A stretch of 64,000 nt of DNA from RPQJ01 sp963777725 (lineage in GTDB: Bacteria > Pseudomonadota > Gammaproteobacteria > Steroidobacterales > Steroidobacteraceae): NCBI GenBank assembly GCA_963777725.1, contig CAVZRR010000003.1, positions 1 to 64,000 on the forward strand, read 5' to 3'. This document shows, piece by piece, positions 57,346-64,000 of this stretch. Position numbers and translations under genes: made by a program. Numbering within the stretch: the stretch's first letter is position 1; each line of letters begins with the position of its first letter. The notes below the pieces were generated by a model. That model searched no databases and was not told the DNA's origin. It saw nothing but the letters and a program-made list of their open reading frames with translations.

Positions 57346-59062
57346 TCAAGCGGACCGCTTCTTCGCCTCCGCCTCGACCACGCGGTTGATGTTCCACTGC
57401 TGGGCGATCGAGAGCAGCGTGTTCGTGAGCCAGTACAGCACGAGGCCGGACGGGAACCACGCCATCATCACCGTCATGATCACCGGCATGAACGCGAAGA
57501 TCTTCGCCTGCATCGGATCGGGCGGGGCCGGGTTCAGCTTGAACTGGCCGAACATCGCCACGCCCATCAGGATCGGCAGCACGAAGAACGGGTCCTTCGA
57601 CGAGAGGTCCTGGATCCACAGCATCCACGGCGCCTGGCGCATCTCGACGCTCTCGAGCAGCACCCAGTAGAACGCGAGGAACACCGGGATCTGCACCAGG
57701 ATCGGCAGGCAGCCGGCGACCGGGTTGATCTTCTCGCGCTTGTAGATCTCCATCATCTGCTTGGCGAGCTGCTCGCGGTCGTCCTTGTACCGCTCCTGGA
57801 TGCTCTTGATGCGCGGCGCGATCGTGCGCATCTTGGCCATCGAACGGCCGCTGGTTTCCGTGAGCTTGTAGAACAGCAGCTTGAGCAGGATCGTGACGAT
57901 GATGATCGACCAGCCCCAGTTGCCGACGAAGCCGTGCACTTTCTGCAGCAGCCAGAACAGCGGCTGCGAGAGGATCGTCAGCTTGCCGTAGTCCGCGGTC
58001 AGCTCGAGTCGCGGGCCGACTTGCTTCAGCTGGTCCTGCAGCTTCGGGCCGACGAAGATCGTCTCGCTGAACCGACCGGTCGTACCCGCCGGCACCGTCT
58101 TCAACGGGCCGCGGTGCGTCAACAGCGCGTGGCTGCCCTCGCGCGCCAGCGTGACGTGGTACTCCTCGCCCTTGGGCGGCACGGCCGCACTGACGAAGTG
58201 ATGCTGCATCGTCGCCATCCAGCCGTCGGTGACGTTCTGGGCGTAGCGGCCGTCTTCCTCGTCATCGACGTCGAGCTTGCGGTACTTGCTGCCGTCCCAG
58301 ACGGCGGGACCGCGGTACGCGTAGCTCTCGACGTCGAACATCGAGCGTTCCTGCGCATAGACGTGCCGCGCGAGCTGCACGTACGACGCGCCCGACCACT
58401 CGCTCTGCCGAACGGTTGTCCACGTCGTACAGCACTTCGATCGCGTAGCTGCCCGGGCGGAACACGTAAGTCTTGGTGACCGTGACGCCGAGCCCGTCGT
58501 TCCAGCTGAGCGGCACGCGCAGCTCCGTGGCGCCCGGCGCCAGGCGAAACTCGTTGGCGGTGCTGGTAAACGTGGCGAGGTGCGTCGGCTCCGGTCGGCC
58601 GTTCAACGCGCGCAGACCGGTCCGCGCCACGCTGTAGTCCGGCTCCTGCGTGCCGAAGAGCCGCACTGGCGGGCTGCCCGGACGTTTATCGCGCGGGTAT
58701 TGCAGCAGGTCGGCACGAACGAAGTCCCCGCCCTGCAGGCTGATGTCGAGATCGAGCACGTCGGTGACGACACGAATGCTCGGCTGTCCCGTCGCGACCG
58801 CAGCGGCGGGAACCGCGGGGTCGGTCGTCGCGGCCGCCTCGGTGGTCGGCTGCCCGGTCGGCAATGCGGGCAGCTGCGCGTTGGCGGCTGCGGTCGCTGC
58901 GGCGGCGGCCGCCTGCTCCGCGGACTGCGCGCCCGCAGCCGCGGGGTCCGTTGCCACGGACGACGCGACCGGCGGCGAACCGTAGTCCCGGTTCCACGTG
59001 ACGACGTTCATCCAGCCCAGCAGGGCCAGGCCAATCCACAGGTACAGGCGTGGGTTATCCAT
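57346..59062 (-). CDS. yidC: Membrane protein insertase YidC (frameshifted)
   Basis: Inserts proteins into the inner membrane. Starts MDNPRLYLWIGLALLGWMNVV, then a long Ala/Thr/Pro-rich linker, the periplasmic beta-supersandwich (LDISLQGGDFVRADLLQYPRDKR) and five helices with LPILVQIPVFLAFYWVLLESVEMRQAPW and the Oxa1/YidC groove. The frame breaks near 58412 after YDVDN (coding sequence CAACCGTTCGG); deleting one base continues SEWSGASYVQLARHVYAQE. Restored length 571. Linker low complexity is normal for the family. Confidence 0.95.
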
Positions 59063-59303
59063 GAGACGGTCGCTTGAAGAGGGGCGGCACGGTGTCGGGC
59101 ACCGGATCGTAGCCGCCCGGATGCCACGGATGACACCGCGAGATGCGGCGGATCGCCAGCCACGCGCCGCGCACGGCACCGTGAAGACGGATGGAGTCCT
59201 GCGCGTAGCAGGAACAGGTCGGATGGAAGCGGCAGTTCGGCCCGAGCAACGGGCTCAGGAACCACCGATAGAGCTGGATGAGCCCGATCAGGATGCTGCG
59301 CAT
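59055..59303 (-). CDS. yidD: Membrane protein insertion efficiency factor YidD
   Basis: About 82 residues. MRSILIGLIQLYRWFLSPLLGPNCRFHPTCSCYAQ with the conserved three Cys, then GGYDPVPDTVPPL. Small factor between rnpA and yidC in the conserved order. ATG at 59303 overlaps the rnpA stop; a GTG one codon earlier is possible. Ends 8 bases inside yidC. Confidence 0.97.
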   Translation of the reverse strand: MRSILIGLIQLYRWFLSPLLGPNCRFHPTCSCYAQDSIRLHGAVRGAWLAIRRISRCHPWHPGGYDPVPDTVPPLFKRPSHG

Positions 59304-59680
59304 CACGGGCGGATCCTGTTCCAGAGCGCCATTACGCTGGCCGTCATGTCGGCGTTGCTCGCCTTGCCTGCGGCCGGCCTGGCGTTGACGACGAGATCCA
59401 CGGCGGGCAGCTCCTGATGGATGTGGCGAAAGGCTTCGCGGACGACGCGCTTGACGCGGTTACGGTTGACGGCGTTGCCCGCCGCGCGCACGCCGACCGC
59501 CAACCCCAGTCTCGCACGGCCGAGACCGTTCGGCCGCGCAATCACGGTGAACAGCGCGTCCGACTGACGGCGGCCTTCACGGTGAACGAGGTCGAACTGC
59601 GGCTTGTCGGTGAGGCGACACTCCCGCGGCAGACTGCCCTTCGCGGGGGTCGATGCGGGTCGTGGGGGCTGGAGCGTCAG
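59303..59680 (-). CDS. rnpA: RNase P protein component (start codon unresolved)
   Basis: Protein subunit of RNase P. The conserved body LPRECRLTDKPQFDLVHREG, VIARPNGLGRARLGLAVGVR and AGNAVNRNRVKRVVREAFR is clear. No ATG, GTG or TTG lies in frame between the rpmH stop and the conserved region; the only upstream options are a CTG at 59680 or GTG/TTG codons at 59830, 59860 and 59881, upstream of rpmH. The coordinate given assumes the CTG. See findings for the overlap alternative. Followed by yidD. Confidence 0.9.
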   Translation of the reverse strand: MTLQPPRPASTPAKGSLPRECRLTDKPQFDLVHREGRRQSDALFTVIARPNGLGRARLGLAVGVRAAGNAVNRNRVKRVVREAFRHIHQELPAVDLVVNARPAAGKASNADMTASVMALWNRIRP

Positions 59681-59811
59681 ACCGCGAGACGCTTGCGGCC
59701 CTTGGCGCGGCGACGGGCCAGCACCAGGCGTCCGCTCTTGGTGGCCATGCGCGCACGGAAGCCGTGGGTTCGCTTGCGATGCAGGTTGCTCGGTTGATAT
59801 GTGCGCTTCAT
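59677..59811 (-). CDS. rpmH: 50S ribosomal protein L34
   Basis: A 44-residue protein: MKRTYQPSNLHRKRTHGFRA, then ARMATKSGRLVLARRRAKGRKRLAV, a complete L34. Below usual ORF cut-offs but unmistakable. Preceded by GAGGAACGGAGC as ribosome-binding site. It lies divergent from dnaA across the intergenic region, in the canonical order. Confidence 0.98.
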   Translation of the reverse strand: MKRTYQPSNLHRKRTHGFRARMATKSGRLVLARRRAKGRKRLAV

Positions 59812-59944
59812 GTGCGGCTCCGTTCCTCACGGAATCTGGACCAGAAACAATCGGATGCACTGGTCGGAAAAGGGCCGGCAAGAATACGCAGCCGCGGCCT
59901 GAGCGTCAACCGGACCCGGGCTCGCGGCGAGTGCGCGGTTCGAG

Positions 59945-59953
59945 ATATCCACA
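59945..59953 (+). promoter_or_regulatory. DnaA-box-like site upstream of dnaA
   Basis: ATATCCACA differs by one base from the R-box TTATCCACA. It is upstream of dnaA, where autoregulatory boxes are common. A weak -10-like TATACA lies downstream at about 59968. Functional role is inferred. Confidence 0.5.
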
Positions 59954-60031
59954 GGATCGTGACCGGTATACACTCGCGCCCCCTCCCCCCGTTCAGCCGC
60001 CCCGACAGCGCATCGACAAGGGCCGTGCCCC

Positions 60032-61375
60032 GTGGAAATTTCGCTCTGGAACCACTGTCTGCGGCGCCTCGAGGCGGAGCTCCCGGAGCAGCATTTCAAT
60101 ACCTGGATCCGGCCGCTGCAGGCGATCGAGGACATCGGCCAGTTGCGCCTGCTGGCGCCGAACCGCTACGTCGTGGACTGGGTGAACCAGAACTGCGCCT
60201 CCCGGATCGGTGAGCTGGTCGAGGAACTGGTGCCATCACCGACACCGCAGGTGATCGTCGAGATCGGCACGCGACGCGCTGTCGAGGCTGAGGCGGTTCC
60301 GCCTCCCCGGACAGCCGACGCCCGGGCCAAGCGTGAGGTCGCACTGCCGCAGATCGGCGGCCGGTTGAACCCGGACTTCACGTTCGGCAATTTCGTCGAG
60401 GGCAAGAGCAACCAGCTCGCCCGCGCTGCAGCGATGCAGGTCGCCGAGAATCCCGGTCGCGCCTACAACCCGCTGTTCATCTACGGTGGCGTCGGCCTCG
60501 GCAAGACGCACCTGATGCACGCGATCGGCAACCACATCCGCTCCCGGGCGAAAGACGCTCGGATTGCGTACGTGCATTCCGAGCGGTTCGTCGGTGACAT
60601 GGTCCGTGCGTTGCAGCACAACACGATCAACGAGTTCAAGACCGCGTACCGGACGCTCGACGCGTTGCTGATCGACGACATCCAGTTCTTCGCCGGCAAG
60701 GAACGCTCGCAGGAAGAGTTCTTCCACACGTTCAACGCGTTGCTCGAAGGCCAGCAGCAGGTGATCCTGACCTGCGATCGTTATCCGAAGGAAGTGCAAG
60801 GTCTCGAAGAGCGCCTGAAATCGCGATTCGGCTGGGGCCTGACGGTCGCGATCGAGCCGCCGGAACTCGAGACCTGCGTCGCGATCCTGATGAGCAAGGC
60901 TTCGGCCGTGAGCGTCGAGCTGCCCGAGGAAGTCGCGTTCTTCGTCGCCAAGCGCATCCGCTCGAACGTCCGCGAGCTCGAGGGCGCGCTGCGCCGCGTG
61001 ATCGCCAACTCGCAGTTCACCGGGCGGCCGATCACGCTGGATTTTGCGAAGGAAGCGCTCAAGGACCTGCTGGCGCTGCAGGAACGCCTGGTCACGATCG
61101 AGAACATCCAGAAGACCGTTGCTGAGTACTTCAAGATCCGCGTCGCCGACCTGCTGTCGAAGCGACGCAGCCGATCGATCACGCGTCCGCGCCAGGTCGC
61201 GATGGCGCTCGCGAAGGAACTGACCAATCACAGCCTGCCGGAAATCGGCGATGCGTTCGGCGGCCGCGATCACACGACCGTGCTGCATGCGTGTCGCGTG
61301 ATCAAGGAGTTGCGTGTGTCGCAGACGCGCATGAACGAGGACTACCTGAACCTGTTGAGAACGCTCACTGGGTGA
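60032..61375 (+). CDS. dnaA: Chromosomal replication initiator DnaA
   Basis: 447-residue initiator. Domain I starts ISLWNHCLRRLEAELPEQHFNTWIRPLQ. AAA+ domain: Walker A GGVGLGKTH (152-160), Walker B LLIDDIQF, VRELEGALRRV sensor. Domain IV has the DnaA signature GGRDHTTVLHACRVI. GTG start at 60032, as in many dnaA genes. Divergent from rpmH and followed by a 214-base gap to dnaN that carries origin-like features. Confidence 0.99.
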   Translation: MEISLWNHCLRRLEAELPEQHFNTWIRPLQAIEDIGQLRLLAPNRYVVDWVNQNCASRIGELVEELVPSPTPQVIVEIGTRRAVEAEAVPPPRTADARAKREVALPQIGGRLNPDFTFGNFVEGKSNQLARAAAMQVAENPGRAYNPLFIYGGVGLGKTHLMHAIGNHIRSRAKDARIAYVHSERFVGDMVRALQHNTINEFKTAYRTLDALLIDDIQFFAGKERSQEEFFHTFNALLEGQQQVILTCDRYPKEVQGLEERLKSRFGWGLTVAIEPPELETCVAILMSKASAVSVELPEEVAFFVAKRIRSNVRELEGALRRVIANSQFTGRPITLDFAKEALKDLLALQERLVTIENIQKTVAEYFKIRVADLLSKRRSRSITRPRQVAMALAKELTNHSLPEIGDAFGGRDHTTVLHACRVIKELRVSQTRMNEDYLNLLRTLTG

Positions 61376-61589
61376 TGTGGCCAAGCTGTGGACAACAGGT
61401 GCACGAACATTGGTGCACATTTCGTCCACAGGGTGCCGACAGGCTGAGGCGCGGTTGCCAGCCGGTTTGTGCTTCCGCCAAGTGCCGGCTGCGGTTGGGG
61501 AAAAACGTGTTCTGTACAGGCTGGGGCTGTGCTAGTAACAATAGTTATATAGAGAATTCAAATAAGAGATTTATTACGGAAGTGCCACG
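61376..61589. other. Candidate replication origin (oriC), dnaA-dnaN spacer
   Basis: The 214-base spacer holds TGTGGACAA at 61387-61395 (the complement of TTGTCCACA, one base off the DnaA box) and TCGTCCACA at 61422-61430 (two off). An AT-rich stretch at about 61533-61580 (AATAGTTATATAGAG, AATAAGAGATTTATTA) precedes dnaN and could be the unwinding element. dnaA-dnaN is the common place for oriC; not proven here, and only a few boxes were recognised. Confidence 0.6.
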
Positions 61590-62690
61590 ATGAAGATCAT
61601 TGCGAAGCGCGAATCGATCCTGGGCCCGCTGCAGGCGGTGATCGGTGTCGTGGAACGTCGGCAGACGATGCCGATCCTGGCGAACGTGCTGCTGTCGGCC
61701 AAGGGCGGCCACCTGTCGGTCACGGCCACCGACCTCGAAGTCGAACTGGTCGCGACTTCCGAAGTCGACGTGCAACGGCCGGGTGAGGTCACGCTGCCAG
61801 GCCGCAAGCTGCTCGACATCTGTCGCGCGTTGCCGGATGGCGTCGAAATCACGCTGACGCTCGAAGGCGAGCGAATGACGGTGCGGGCCCGCAAGAGCCG
61901 CTTCACGCTGTCCACGCTGCCGGCCAGCGAGTTTCCGACCGTCGATGAGATCAATGCCCAGCAGACGCTCAAGGTGCCGCAGAAAGATTTCAAGCGGTTG
62001 CTCGAGCAGACGCATTTCTCGATGGCCCAGCAGGACGTGCGCTACTACCTGAACGGCCTTCTTCTGGAAACTTCGGCGAAAGCGCTACGAACAGTTGCGA
62101 CTGACGGCCATCGTCTGGCTTTGTGCGAGGTTGATCTGCCGCAGGGCGCGAAGGCGGGCCAGCAGGTCATCGTGCCGCGCAAGGGCGTCCTCGAACTGCA
62201 AAGAATCCTCGGCAACGAGGACCAGATCCTCGAAATTGCGATCGGTACCAATCACGTTCGGGTGCAGATCGGCGACATTCGCTTCACTTCGAAGCTGATC
62301 GACGGACGCTTTCCGGAATACGGCCGGGTCATACCGAACAATCCGCCGCGTCTGGTCACCGCCGTGCGCGAAGATCTGCGCCAGGCGCTGCAGCGTGCCG
62401 CGATCCTGTCGAACGAGAAGTATCGCGGCATCCGGTTTGCGGTGAAGCCGAACCTGTTGACGATCCAGTCGCACAATCCGGAACAGGAAGAAGCCGAGGA
62501 AGAGGTCGAGGTCACCTACGAAGGCGAGGAGATCGAGATCGGCTTCAACGTCAATTACCTGATGGATGCGCTGGCGGCGATCGACGGGCCGGAGGTCCAG
62601 ATCGGGCTGACCGATGGCAACAGCAGCTGCCTGATCCGCTCGGGGACGGAGAGCACCTCACGGTTCGTCGTGATGCCGATGCGACTGTGA
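61590..62690 (+). CDS. dnaN: DNA polymerase III beta sliding clamp
   Basis: Ring-shaped clamp of three similar domains, 366 residues, the same length as E. coli DnaN. Starts MKIIAKRESILGPLQAVIGVVERR; TDLEVELVATSEV, ATDGHRLALCE and the terminal RFVVMPMRL are standard. Followed by recF after 19 bases on the same strand. Confidence 0.99.
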   Translation: MKIIAKRESILGPLQAVIGVVERRQTMPILANVLLSAKGGHLSVTATDLEVELVATSEVDVQRPGEVTLPGRKLLDICRALPDGVEITLTLEGERMTVRARKSRFTLSTLPASEFPTVDEINAQQTLKVPQKDFKRLLEQTHFSMAQQDVRYYLNGLLLETSAKALRTVATDGHRLALCEVDLPQGAKAGQQVIVPRKGVLELQRILGNEDQILEIAIGTNHVRVQIGDIRFTSKLIDGRFPEYGRVIPNNPPRLVTAVREDLRQALQRAAILSNEKYRGIRFAVKPNLLTIQSHNPEQEEAEEEVEVTYEGEEIEIGFNVNYLMDALAAIDGPEVQIGLTDGNSSCLIRSGTESTSRFVVMPMRL

Positions 62691-62709
62691 TTCCGGCTCG
62701 GCGGGTTCG

Positions 62710-63787
62710 ATGAGCCTCGACGCGCTGGTCATCGAGGACTTCCGCTGCGTCGTGCGAGCCGAGCTGGAGCTGGATTCCCGCTGCAATCTGATCAGTGGCG
62801 CCAACGCCTCGGGCAAGACCAGTCTGCTCGAGGCGATCTTCGTTCTGGGACGCGGCCGCTCGTTTCGAACCGCTCGCACCGAGATCCTGATTCGCAATGG
62901 CGACCGAGGCGTTTACGCTCGCGGGCAAGGTTGCGGGCGCCGGTCGCATGTCGGCCGCTCGGCATGCGGGTCGGGCCGAGACGGGATGGAGGCCAGAGTC
63001 TCGGGACGTCCCGTGAATGGCTTGGCGGAGCTGGCAACGGTCCTGCCGGCCCAGGCCATCGATCCGGAAGTCCATCGACTCGTCGAGGGTGGACCGCAGG
63101 AGCGACGCCGGTTCGTCGACTGGGGTGTGTTCCACGTGGAACCATCGTTCGTGGATCACTGGCGGCGGTACCAGCGTGCGCTGCGGCAACGGAACGCTGC
63201 GCTGCGAACGCATCAGCCACCTTCGGTCGTACGCGCCTGGGATCCGGAGCTGATCGAGGCCGGACAGCTCGTCGCGGACTATCGAAGACGGTACATGGAG
63301 CAACTGGTGCCCCACGTCGCCGAAGTGGGCACTCGATTGCTCGGCGAGCCGGTCGAGATCGCGCTGAACCAGGGATGGTCCGCGGATCGGACCCTTGAGG
63401 AGGCGACGAAGCTCGCGTGGGTCGCGGGACCTGGAGCGAGGGCTGACCCACAGCGGACCGCACCGGGCCGACCTGAGCGTTCGATTTGGGGGTGCAGCCG
63501 CTCGCGATCGCGTGTCGCGTGGGCAGCAGAAACTGGCCGCTGCGTCGCTGCTGCTTGGACAGCTCCGCTGCGACGCAGAGCAGGGGTCGGATGTTGCGGC
63601 GCTACTTGTGGATGATCCTGCGGCGGAGCTCGATTCGAGCAACCTCGAGCGCCTTCTGGCGGAGGTCGTCAGCTTACCCGCGCAGCTGTTCGTGACCGCC
63701 CTGGACCCCCAGAACCCATCCCTGCAGTACCTTCCGGCGGGACGAAGGTTCCACGTGGAACACGGTGCCGTGACGCGTCTGTTATAA
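62710..63787 (+). CDS. recF: DNA recombination/replication protein RecF (frameshifted)
   Basis: ABC/SMC-like ATPase loading RecA at gaps. Walker A SGANASGKTSLLEAI, then GVFHVEPSFVDHWRRYQRALRQRN; after a break near 63430 comes LERGLTHSGPHRADLSV and the ABC signature VSRGQQKLAAASLLL, then LLVDDPAAELD. Region 62900-62990 also looks garbled (CGRRSHVGRSACGSGRDG), so two compensating indels are possible there. Net length is 3n+1. Two parS sites lie inside the gene. Confidence 0.93.
63128..63143 (+). promoter_or_regulatory. parS site 1 (TGTTCCACGTGGAACC)
   Basis: A 16-base parS, differing from the ideal palindrome by one terminal base. Identical to the Pseudomonas-type TGTTCCACGTGGAACC as I remember it. 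It lies in the recF coding sequence, within GVFHVEPSF. Binding by the local ParB is inferred. Confidence 0.82.
63747..63762 (-). promoter_or_regulatory. parS site 2 (TGTTCCACGTGGAACC)
   Basis: The exact reverse complement of site 1 (GGTTCCACGTGGAACA on the + strand), 604 bases away at the end of recF. It sits about 20 bases upstream of a TATAAT that precedes gyrB. Confidence 0.82.
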
Positions 63788-63788
63788 T
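63783..63788 (+). promoter_or_regulatory. TATAAT -10-like box upstream of gyrB
   Basis: A perfect TATAAT overlaps the recF stop region, 28 bases before the gyrB ATG. No good -35 is seen at 16-19 bases upstream, where parS site 2 and the following CACGG lie. Promoter activity is a guess from the hexamer and position. Confidence 0.45.
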
Positions 63789-63815
63789 TTCCTGTCAACT
63801 TGCACCGGGTATCCC

Positions 63816-64000
63816 ATGAGCGGCGCGGACGTTTACGACTCCAGTAAAATCAAAGTCTTAAAGGGCCTCGACGCGGTCCGTAAGCGCCCCGGAATGTACA
63901 TCGGTGACACCGACGACGGCACCGGTCTGCACCACATGGTGTTCGAGGTCCTGGACAACTCGATCGACGAGGCGCTGGCGGGATACTGCACCCACATCAC
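63816..64000 (+). CDS. gyrB: DNA gyrase subunit B, N-terminal part (partial)
   Basis: The first 61 residues start MSGADVYDSSKIKVLKGLDAVRKRPGMYIGDT and run to DNSIDEALAGYC, which is the GHKL ATPase start of GyrB with the conserved Asn/Asp (VLDNSIDEA). The gene continues beyond the right edge. Confidence 0.97.
   Translation, partial: MSGADVYDSSKIKVLKGLDAVRKRPGMYIGDTDDGTGLHHMVFEVLDNSIDEALAGYCTHI

Noticed and set aside
58985..59000. parS-like GGTTCCACGTGACGAC in yidC
   Set aside because: Only the left half matches; the right half-site is absent, so ParB binding is unlikely.
60236..61429. - strand ORF opposite dnaA
   Set aside because: Shadow of dnaA.

Overview
This is a high-GC bacterial chromosome segment carrying the replication-origin neighbourhood of a gammaproteobacterium. 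Read from the right edge it holds gyrB (partial), recF, dnaN, dnaA, rpmH, rnpA, yidD, yidC, mnmE, mnmG, rsmG, parA, parB, atpIBEFHAGDC, glmU and glmS, which is the conserved gammaproteobacterial order but broken up by accessory genes. WS/DGAT, AcnD/PrpF, cytochrome c4 and CadC-like/TPR regulators would fit an aerobic Xanthomonadales, Nevskiales or Steroidobacter-like lineage. That placement is inference.

Layout. 1-3528: tripartite RND efflux operon (permease cut by the window edge). 3636-4656: three small coupled unknown genes. 4862-10213: alpha/beta hydrolase lipoprotein, LpxR-type lipid A deacylase and a large wHTH-ATPase-TPR regulator. 10367-17306: glmS, an S9 peptidase, a nucleotidyltransferase cassette, glmU and a secreted protein. 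17410-24447: complete F0F1 ATP synthase operon. 24864-27844: parB, a PagL-like gene, parA and rsmG. 27846-33800: methylcitrate operon prpB-prpC-acnD-prpF. 33879-37709: cysNC, cysD and an AcuI/YhdH reductase. 37827-42970: metallo-beta-lactamase-fold protein, cytochrome c4, SIMPL protein, glutathione peroxidase, short NfeD-like protein and peptide-binding lipoprotein. 42967-49312: mnmG, HEYFH protein, wax ester synthase and a CadC-like regulator. 49490-57328: vanadium haloperoxidase-like protein, TTC38-like TPR protein, small secreted protein, LABN protein, mnmE, membrane protein and a second TPR protein. 57346-64000: yidC-yidD-rnpA-rpmH, dnaA, oriC candidate, dnaN, recF and gyrB.

How it works together. 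The origin block carries DnaA-box-like sites on both sides of dnaA, an AT-rich stretch before dnaN, and two parS sites in recF, matching the ParA/ParB genes 36 kb away. AcuI makes propionyl-CoA and PrpBC/AcnD/PrpF burn it through the methylcitrate cycle. CysD/CysNC activate sulfate. GlmS and GlmU make UDP-GlcNAc for the envelope, and two lipid A deacylase-type genes (LpxR and PagL families) could remodel it.

A technical caution applies to the whole window. At least ten conserved genes (glmU, atpF, parA, rsmG, cysNC, cysD, an MBL gene, mnmE, yidC, recF) each carry a net frame disruption, and each spans a length of 3n+1, as if one base were surplus. They are annotated as interrupted CDS, most likely caused by sequence error. 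I saw no tRNA, rRNA, CRISPR array, insertion sequence or prophage.
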